NCBI GenBank assembly: GCA_900556525.1
Contig: USOZ01000063.1
Coordinates: 1-8,366 of the forward strand
DNA length: 8,366 bases
Direction of reading: 5' to 3'
Source: an uncultured Oscillospiraceae bacterium
GTDB lineage: Bacteria > Bacillota > Clostridia > Oscillospirales > Ruminococcaceae
Shown here: piece by piece, positions 3,590 to 8,366 of the stretch
Position numbering within the stretch: the first letter of the stretch is position 1
Layout: each line of letters begins with the position of its first letter
Program-made: the position numbers and the translations under genes
The notes under the pieces: generated by a model
The model's input: the letters and a program-made list of their open reading frames with translations, nothing else
Databases searched by the model: none
What the model was told of the DNA's origin: nothing

Positions 3590-5700
3590 TTTTTGCTCTC
3601 GCCGGCAATCAGAACTGTGGAAAAACTACCCTGTTCAATCAGCTCACAGGCTCGAACCAACACGTCGGAAACTTTCCGGGCGTGACCGTTGATCAGAAAA
3701 TGGGCGAAATACGCTCCGCAAAACACTGCACAGTCGTTGACCTGCCCGGAATATATTCGCTTCGCCCGTATTCGACAGAAGAAATCGTAACTCGCGATTT
3801 TCTCGTAAATGAAAAACCCGACGGTATCATCAACATTGTCGACGCGACAAATATCGAGCGCAATCTCTACCTTTCTCTCCAGCTCCTTGAAATGAATATT
3901 CCTATGGTCATTGCGCTGAACATGATGGACGAAGTACGCAATAACGGCGGCTCGATCGATATTGCGGCGATAAGCCGTGAACTCGGAGTACCTGTCGTGC
4001 CTATCTCGGCGGCAAAAAACGAGGGTATTGACGAACTTACGGCGCAGATAGTTTCCGTCGCGAAAAACAAAGTTCTTCCGCTTAAAAACGACTTCTGTTC
4101 GGGCGCGGTACACCGCTGTATTCACGCGGTAAGCCACATAGTCGAGGACCACGCCGAACGCGCGGGAATGTCCCGCCGCTTTTGCGCAGTGAAACTGATC
4201 GAAAACGACAGCGCCGTAATCGAAAAGCTGATGCTTAACCGAAATGAGCTTGACCTTATCGAACATTCGATCGTAGAAATGGAGCATGACTGTGGGCTTG
4301 ACCGCAATGCAGCGCTCGCGGATATGCGCTACACCTACATAGAGGGCGTCTGTTCGAGAACAGTCATAAAAGCAAAGGAAAGCAAGGAACATAAGCGAAG
4401 CGTGCGCATTGACGCTGTTCTTACGAATCGTTTTGCCGCTATACCGCTGTTTATTCTTATAATGAGCACTGTCTTTTGGCTGACATTCAATGTTATCGGC
4501 GCGTTTCTGAGCGACCTGCTCGGAACAGGCATTGACGCGCTCACCGCCGCAGTCGACCATGCGCTTACCGATTACGGGCTTAATCCTGTTGTACAAAGCC
4601 TTGTTATCGACGGGATTTTCGCAGGCATCGGAAGCGTGCTTAGCTTCCTGCCGATAATCGTGACCTTGTTTTTCTTCCTGTCAATTCTGGAGGACACAGG
4701 CTATATGGCGCGCGTGGCATTCGTCATGGATAAGCTGCTGCGTAAACTCGGACTTTCGGGGCGCAGCTTTGTTCCGCTGCTTATCGGCTTCGGCTGCTCT
4801 GTTCCCGCAATAATGGCGACGCGCACTCTTTCAAGTGAGCGCGACCGAAAAATGACGATTCTCCTCACACCGTTTATGAGCTGCTCGGCAAAAATTCCGA
4901 TCTATGCGGTATTTACCGCCGCTTTTTTCACCGAACATCAGGCGGTCGTAATGATACTACTGTATGTTATTGGAATGATAATCGGGATTTTCTCCGCGCT
5001 CATTCTGAACAAAACGCGATTCAAAGGAAATCCCGTTCCATTTGTAATGGAACTTCCTAACTATCGTTTTCCGTCCGCAAAGAGCGTTCTTCTGCTTATG
5101 TGGGACAAGGCGAAAGACTTCATTCAAAAAGCGTTTACGGTCATTTTCGCCGCGACTGTCATTATCTGGTTCTTGCAGACTTTCGACTGGCAGCTTAACG
5201 TTGTCGAGGACAGTTCCGCGAGTATTCTGGCGGCCGTCGGCAGATTTATCGCCCCGATTTTCGCCCCGCTCGGCTTCGGCGACTGGCGTGTTTCAACCGC
5301 TCTTATCACAGGATTTACCGCAAAGGAAGCCGTCGTAAGCACTTTAGCAATACTTACGGGAACGGATATGGACGGTGTCGGAGCAGCGCTTTCGGGAATT
5401 TTTACACCGCAGTCGGCATTCTCTTTCCTGATATTCACTCTTCTCTATACGCCGTGCGTTGCGGCTATTGCAGCTATCCGCCGCGAGCTGAATTCGGGCG
5501 CAAAGGCTGCTTTGACCGCTTTGCTGCAATGTATGGTAGCATGGGTCGCGGCATTTCTTTTCTCGCGGCTTGAATACCTAATAATAGGGCTTGTCGCGGT
5601 AATATTCACGATCGTCGTTTTTTCACTTGTTTCATCGCGTAAAATCGGAAAATGCGCAGGGTGTAGTTCAAACTGCACAGACTGCAACAAAATGAAATAA
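3586..5700 (+). CDS. feoB: FeoB, ferrous iron uptake membrane GTPase
   Basis: 704 residues; imports Fe2+ across the cell membrane using an N-terminal G-protein domain. G1 GNQNCGKT (7-14), G2 within FPGVTVD (Thr34), G3 DLPG (52-55), G4 NMMD (112-115) and G5 SAA (141-143) are all intact. A helical GDI-like domain follows (about 170-270), then the membrane region from 283. Gate motifs are seen at GFGCSVPAIMATRTLSSERD (401-420), ending in TPFMSCSAKIPIYA (428-441), and the second Gate includes TGFTAKEAVVSTLAILTG (575-592). The conserved Cys404 and Cys433 are present. After the usual end, one more membrane segment (about 663-683) and a tail with C690, C693, C697 and C700 (KCAGCSSNCTDC) resemble the separate FeoB-associated Cys-rich membrane protein, apparently fused here. 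AGGAGG (3573-3578) lies 7 nt before the ATG. No feoC gene is adjacent. Confidence 0.95.
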   Translation: MIFALAGNQNCGKTTLFNQLTGSNQHVGNFPGVTVDQKMGEIRSAKHCTVVDLPGIYSLRPYSTEEIVTRDFLVNEKPDGIINIVDATNIERNLYLSLQLLEMNIPMVIALNMMDEVRNNGGSIDIAAISRELGVPVVPISAAKNEGIDELTAQIVSVAKNKVLPLKNDFCSGAVHRCIHAVSHIVEDHAERAGMSRRFCAVKLIENDSAVIEKLMLNRNELDLIEHSIVEMEHDCGLDRNAALADMRYTYIEGVCSRTVIKAKESKEHKRSVRIDAVLTNRFAAIPLFILIMSTVFWLTFNVIGAFLSDLLGTGIDALTAAVDHALTDYGLNPVVQSLVIDGIFAGIGSVLSFLPIIVTLFFFLSILEDTGYMARVAFVMDKLLRKLGLSGRSFVPLLIGFGCSVPAIMATRTLSSERDRKMTILLTPFMSCSAKIPIYAVFTAAFFTEHQAVVMILLYVIGMIIGIFSALILNKTRFKGNPVPFVMELPNYRFPSAKSVLLLMWDKAKDFIQKAFTVIFAATVIIWFLQTFDWQLNVVEDSSASILAAVGRFIAPIFAPLGFGDWRVSTALITGFTAKEAVVSTLAILTGTDMDGVGAALSGIFTPQSAFSFLIFTLLYTPCVAAIAAIRRELNSGAKAALTALLQCMVAWVAAFLFSRLEYLIIGLVAVIFTIVVFSLVSSRKIGKCAGCSSNCTDCNKMK

Positions 5701-5725
5701 TTTTTTTGAAACGGAGGGTTTCGCT

Positions 5726-6673
5726 ATGCGTAATTTCACAAAACGGCAAAAGCGGACTCTCCGTACTTTTGCGGTTTCAATGAGCTGCTGCATGATACTT
5801 GCGATCATTCTCGTTACCGTAACAGTCGCTAACACGCAGAGCGCAGTTCCCGTTAGGTTTTCGGACATTCTGGACGGCGCAACCGCGACGGAGGAAATCT
5901 CAGAAAGTGAATTTACCGCTGAAACAATGCAGCCCGAGCGGCTGTACGAAACGCTTTACCCGACTGAACTTCTGATAATATCCACCGTTTCATCTACCGA
6001 GCCTGAATCTCACGGCGCGGGAGGAGTTCTCCTGCTTGAAACAACTCCCCCGACTACAACGACCCAGCCGCCTGCGCCCGAAACTTCCGAATCCACAACA
6101 ACTACAGCCGAAACAACTTCCGCTACTACAACTGCGTCGACCACGCAGACCGCCCCGACAACGACAACGCCCGCAATCACAACTGCAAAAACAACTTCCA
6201 CAACAACAAAGCCGTCATCCTCAACTTCAAAAACGCCGTTCACCAATATCGGCGGCGGAAAAATTTCAAATGACGACTCTGTTTATATTGAAATGCTTAA
6301 TTTGGTAAATGCGGCGCGTACCGAAAACGGATTGAACGAACTTTGGTATTCCGCGAGAGTTCATGAAGTGTCAACGCTTCGCGCATACGAGCTTTCCTCT
6401 TATTATTCTCACACTCGACCCGACGGAAGCGGATTTTTTACCGCATTTAAAGAGCTTGGACTGAATTACCGAAAGGTCGGCGAGAATATAGCTTACGGGC
6501 GCAATATGTTTGAGACCGCTGAGGAAGTGTTCAACGCATGGATGGATTCGCCGAGCCACCGCGAGAATATTCTCAACCCGAATTATGAGTGCGTCGCGTT
6601 CGGTCTTTGCACTCTCAAGGTCGGAAAGGATACATACTACTACTGGTCGCAGGAGTTTGCGCTGTTTTCATGA
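5726..6673 (+). CDS. CAP/SCP-domain protein, membrane-anchored or secreted, Thr-rich linker
   Basis: 315 residues. A basic start (KRQKR) and hydrophobic stretch 14-36 form a signal peptide or N-terminal anchor. A low-complexity Thr/Ser/Pro/Ala linker spans about 105-170, likely a cell-wall spacer and possibly glycosylated. The CAP (SCP/PR1) domain covers about 186-315: ARTENGLNELWYSARVHEVS (197-216), SHTRPDGSGF (228-237), GENIAYG (252-258), AWMDSPSHRENILNPNY (271-287) and YYYWSQEFA (304-312). Likely cavity residues are H213, H229, E253 and H278. Bacterial CAP proteins of this kind act outside the cell; the precise job is unknown, and no dockerin, SLH or LPXTG anchor is seen. GGAGGG (5713-5718) lies 7 nt before the ATG. 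The gene starts 25 bp after feoB with no terminator between, so it is probably in the feo transcript. Its 3' end overlaps the MATE gene on the other strand by 34 bp. Confidence 0.88.
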   Translation: MRNFTKRQKRTLRTFAVSMSCCMILAIILVTVTVANTQSAVPVRFSDILDGATATEEISESEFTAETMQPERLYETLYPTELLIISTVSSTEPESHGAGGVLLLETTPPTTTTQPPAPETSESTTTTAETTSATTTASTTQTAPTTTTPAITTAKTTSTTTKPSSSTSKTPFTNIGGGKISNDDSVYIEMLNLVNAARTENGLNELWYSARVHEVSTLRAYELSSYYSHTRPDGSGFFTAFKELGLNYRKVGENIAYGRNMFETAEEVFNAWMDSPSHRENILNPNYECVAFGLCTLKVGKDTYYYWSQEFALFS

Positions 6674-8061
6674 GAAAGCTTCCTGTAATTTCTCACAGCG
6701 ACAGCTATTGTGATAATAAACATGAGTATGTCCGCAATTGGCATAAAATAAAGCACTCCGTCAAGACCTAACCATATCGGCAGCAACAGGACAAATCCTA
6801 CTCCGAAAACCACCTCTCGGATAAGCGACAAAGCCGTGGATTCGAACGCTTTTCCAAGTGATTGAAGAAAAATGAACGCGCCCTTATTAACGCAGGCAAG
6901 CGGTAAAGTGCAAAGGAAAAGACGAATACAGCGAACCGCAAATTCGTTATAGTATATGCTTTCGCTTCCTGCGCCGAATATGTCCGCAAATTGCTGCGGA
7001 AACAGTTCAAATACAAGCGTTGCCGCAGCTCCGATCACCGCCTCAGCAGCAAACAGCTTTTTCATTATATCTCTCACACGGTCGTTTCTTCCCGCGCCAA
7101 CGTTGTAACCAACAACAGGTATACAGCCCGCCGAAAGCCCAACCGCCACCGAAATAACGATCTGGAAGAATTTCATCACAATACCAACCACAGCAGTAGG
7201 TATCTGCGCATATTCTTCCTGCCCGAAAATCGGATCTTTCGCGCCGTATTCGCGGCACATATTGAGCGTTGCGGCGATTGTAAGTACTATCGATGCCTGA
7301 GATAAAAAGCTCGTCATTCCGAGCGGCAGAATTTTTCCAAGCAGCTTCATTTCGAGCCTAAAGCTGCTTTTTTTCAGTCTAACCGTTTTCATTTTAAACA
7401 AATATACAAAAGCAAGTATCGCCGAAATAATCTGACCGATAACAGTTGCGACTGCCGCGCCCATCATTCCCAAATGAAACACGAAAATAAAAATCGGGTC
7501 AAGTATCGTGTTGCAAACTGCACCGGCAAGAAGCGAAATCATTGCGAATGTGGGGCTTCCATCGGAACGTATTATTGGATTTAATGCCTGACCGAACATA
7601 TAAAACGGAACGCCGAGCGTTATCCAGAAAAAGTATTCCTCTGACATTGCAAATGTTTCATCATTCACCGCTGCTCCGAAAGCTGTCAATATTTGCGTAT
7701 GGAAAAGTAGGTAAATCGCCGTAAGCACAAGGCTTGAAACAACTATCAATGCCACTGAATTCCCGACGCTTCTGTTAGCCTTTTCATTTTCCTTTGCCCC
7801 AAGGCAGATACTCACAAACGCACAGCAGCCGTCGCCTATCATCGTCGCTATCGCAAGCGCAATAACCGTAAGCGGAAATACAACCGTATTTGCCGCATTT
7901 CCGTATGAGCCGAGATAATCTGCATTTGCAATAAAAATTTGGTCAACAATGTTGTAAAGTGCTCCAACTAGGAGCGAAATAATGCAAGGGAGCGAATACT
8001 TACACATGAGCTTCCCTGTTTTTTCGGTTTCAAGCACCGAAACTGATTTTGCCTGTTCCAT
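6640..8061 (-). CDS. MATE family multidrug/sodium (proton) antiporter, MepA-like
   Basis: 473 residues, a normal length for MATE exporters with 12 membrane helices, which expel organic cations or drugs using a sodium or proton gradient. Marks: YSLPCIISLLVGALYNIVDQ (22-41), IIRSDGSP (163-170), LDPIFIFVFHLGMMGAAVAT (187-206) in the first half, and VVGYNVGAGR (316-325) in the second. The substrate cannot be predicted. ATG at 8061 was chosen because AAAGGAAA lies a few bases upstream; an in-frame ATG at 8112 would add 17 residues, but those codons are the leader terminator hairpin, so it is rejected. Expression is probably set by the leader RNA (8083-8224), in which an intrinsic terminator precedes the ribosome binding site. 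The last 11 codons overlap the converging CAP gene and no separate terminator is visible downstream within the window. Confidence 0.92.
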   Translation of the reverse strand: MEQAKSVSVLETEKTGKLMCKYSLPCIISLLVGALYNIVDQIFIANADYLGSYGNAANTVVFPLTVIALAIATMIGDGCCAFVSICLGAKENEKANRSVGNSVALIVVSSLVLTAIYLLFHTQILTAFGAAVNDETFAMSEEYFFWITLGVPFYMFGQALNPIIRSDGSPTFAMISLLAGAVCNTILDPIFIFVFHLGMMGAAVATVIGQIISAILAFVYLFKMKTVRLKKSSFRLEMKLLGKILPLGMTSFLSQASIVLTIAATLNMCREYGAKDPIFGQEEYAQIPTAVVGIVMKFFQIVISVAVGLSAGCIPVVGYNVGAGRNDRVRDIMKKLFAAEAVIGAAATLVFELFPQQFADIFGAGSESIYYNEFAVRCIRLFLCTLPLACVNKGAFIFLQSLGKAFESTALSLIREVVFGVGFVLLLPIWLGLDGVLYFMPIADILMFIITIAVAVRNYRKLSHENSANSCDQ

Positions 8062-8082
8062 TTTATTTCCTTTCATAGACAC

Positions 8083-8110
8083 AAAAAGGCACACGCCGAA
8101 AACGTGTGCC
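8083..8110 (-). terminator. Leader terminator (attenuator) before the MATE gene
   Basis: On the minus strand GGCACACG (8110-8103), a 7-nt loop and CGTGTGCC (8095-8088) are followed by TTTTTGTGT. It lies between the promoter at 8231-8259 and the ribosome binding site, 21 nt before the ATG, so it must be bypassed for the pump to be made. It could only belong to another gene if that promoter is not real; no minus-strand gene lies upstream in the window. Confidence 0.85.
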
Positions 8111-8224
8111 AAAAGGAAACAAAATTGTAATCCGTCCGATACACGCGTCGGCTCGCACCCTGTTTCGTATCAGAGTCGTGAACTCGTGTATCGTGTCTGC
8201 AAGTGTATTATGCGGCATTGCCGC
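8083..8224 (-). ncRNA. Structured 5' leader of the MATE gene, candidate riboswitch or attenuator
   Basis: Minus-strand leader from the predicted start (about 8224) to the terminator. In order: a 5'-end hairpin GCGGC-AAT-GCCGC (8224-8212); a long-range 9-bp stem CGATACACG (8193-8185) with CGTGTATCG (8145-8137), enclosing small hairpins GAGT/ACTC (8185-8182 with 8176-8173) or CTCTG/CAGGG (8175-8171 with 8162-8158) and a GC-rich strand GGGTGCGAGCC; then a weak A/T-rich hairpin and the terminator. ACACG occurs three times and CGTGT twice in the leader, so mutually exclusive pairings are possible. No known riboswitch class was recognised; ykkC/guanidine, fluoride, ZTP and T-box patterns do not fit. 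A protein- or drug-sensed attenuator is an alternative. Confidence 0.6.
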
Positions 8225-8230
8225 TATATT

Positions 8231-8259
8231 ATTTTATCACAGATCCGCCTAAATGTCAA
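8231..8259 (-). promoter_or_regulatory. Sigma-A promoter of the MATE gene
   Basis: On the minus strand TTGACA (8259-8254), 17 bp, TAAAAT (8236-8231), with an extended -10 TG (TGATAAAAT). Start near 8225-8224, about 160 nt before the ATG. The repeat word at 8267-8282 ends 8 bp upstream of the -35 box. Confidence 0.88.
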
Positions 8260-8266
8260 TATTAGA

Positions 8267-8282
8267 GAAGCGCTGAATAAAT
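8267..8282 (+). repeat. 16-nt word shared with the feoA leader
   Basis: GAAGCGCTGAATAAAT here is identical to 3273-3288, where it forms most of the left arm of a long inverted repeat. Here no right arm follows within the window; instead the sequence runs on into the hairpin repeat at 8333-8366. Probably the edge of a dispersed intergenic element. Confidence 0.6.
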
Positions 8283-8332
8283 CGCGGCACACATCTTACT
8301 TGCTTATTTTTCGGTCTTTCGGTCAGCCCCTC

Positions 8333-8366
8333 TGTCGGCTTCGCCGACACCTCCCCCCACCGGGGG
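8333..8366. repeat. Tandem-hairpin intergenic repeat, cut by the window end
   Basis: TGTCGGC-TTC-GCCGACA (8333-8349) is a perfect 7-bp stem, followed at once by a C-run, ACC and GGGGG (8353-8366), a second stem truncated by the window edge. The pattern CTCTGTC...TTCG...GACACCTCCCC...GGGG is one I associate with abundant intergenic repeats of gut Oscillospiraceae; its role is unknown. The 8062-8366 gene-free stretch thus holds, in order, a ribosome binding site, leader RNA, promoter and repeats. Confidence 0.65.

Noticed and set aside
3505..4596. Long open frame on the minus strand (363 codons) opposite feoB
   Set aside because: It is antisense to the conserved FeoB G domain, has an odd His/Arg/Phe/Tyr-rich composition, no recognisable domain, and no promoter or ribosome binding site; a codon-bias shadow.
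6010..6246. Val-rich minus-strand ORF and Gln/Pro/Arg-rich plus-strand ORF
   Set aside because: Both are frame shadows of the repetitive Thr codons in the linker of the CAP protein.
8062..8112. Upstream ATG start for the MATE protein
   Set aside because: The added codons are the terminator hairpin and U-run, and the first MATE-like residues follow the later ATG that has its own ribosome binding site.
8137..8165. T-box-like string AGGGTGCGAGCCGACGCG in the MATE leader
   Set aside because: It does not match AGGGTGGNACCGCG, the leader is too short for stem I with a specifier loop, and a MATE pump is not a usual T-box target.

Overview
The window reads as chromosome of a Gram-positive gut Clostridia, most likely Oscillospiraceae (Ruminococcus-like). 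This is inferred from gene content (DUF2325 and DUF3793 proteins, feoAB, MepA-like MATE pump, a CAP protein with a long Thr-rich linker), strong AGGAGG-type ribosome binding sites, and four textbook sigma-A promoters (TTGACA, 17-bp spacer, TATAAT or TAAAAT). No rRNA, tRNA, CRISPR array or complete mobile element was seen.

Layout. Positions 1-453 hold the C-terminal part of a phage minor capsid protein on the minus strand. It abuts, at about 450-456, the C-terminal 84 codons of an ABC-2 type permease on the plus strand. Both genes lose their N-termini at the same point, so this is a recombination scar or an assembly chimera. A strong two-way terminator (783-829) separates them from a GNAT acetyltransferase (847-1359, minus). 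That gene has its own promoter and an overlapping 44-codon upstream ORF. Next come three minus-strand genes transcribed from 3062 towards 1497: an HD-GYP phosphodiesterase with a Cys tail, DUF2325 and DUF3793. The start site of this set lies inside a perfect palindrome built on GTTAGC-N4-GCTAAC, and a second copy of the core lies before DUF2325.

Divergently, feoA and feoB (3341-5700, plus) encode ferrous iron uptake. A CAP/SCP-domain surface protein follows 25 bp later, probably in the same transcript. FeoB carries an extra C-terminal membrane segment and Cys-rich tail. The CAP gene overlaps, tail to tail, a MATE-family exporter (6640-8061, minus). The MATE gene has a promoter, then a roughly 160-nt structured leader ending in an intrinsic terminator just before its ribosome binding site, which suggests attenuation or a riboswitch. 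The last 100 bases are interspersed-repeat sequence and share a 16-nt word with the feo leader.

Working together (inference): the divergent HD-GYP/DUF2325/DUF3793 and feoAB units look like one metal-linked locus, with a metal-responsive, DtxR-like repressor the best guess for the GTTAGC palindromes. The most promising undescribed items are the MATE leader RNA, the palindrome-controlled Cys-rich trio, and the hairpin repeat abutting the feoA ribosome binding site.
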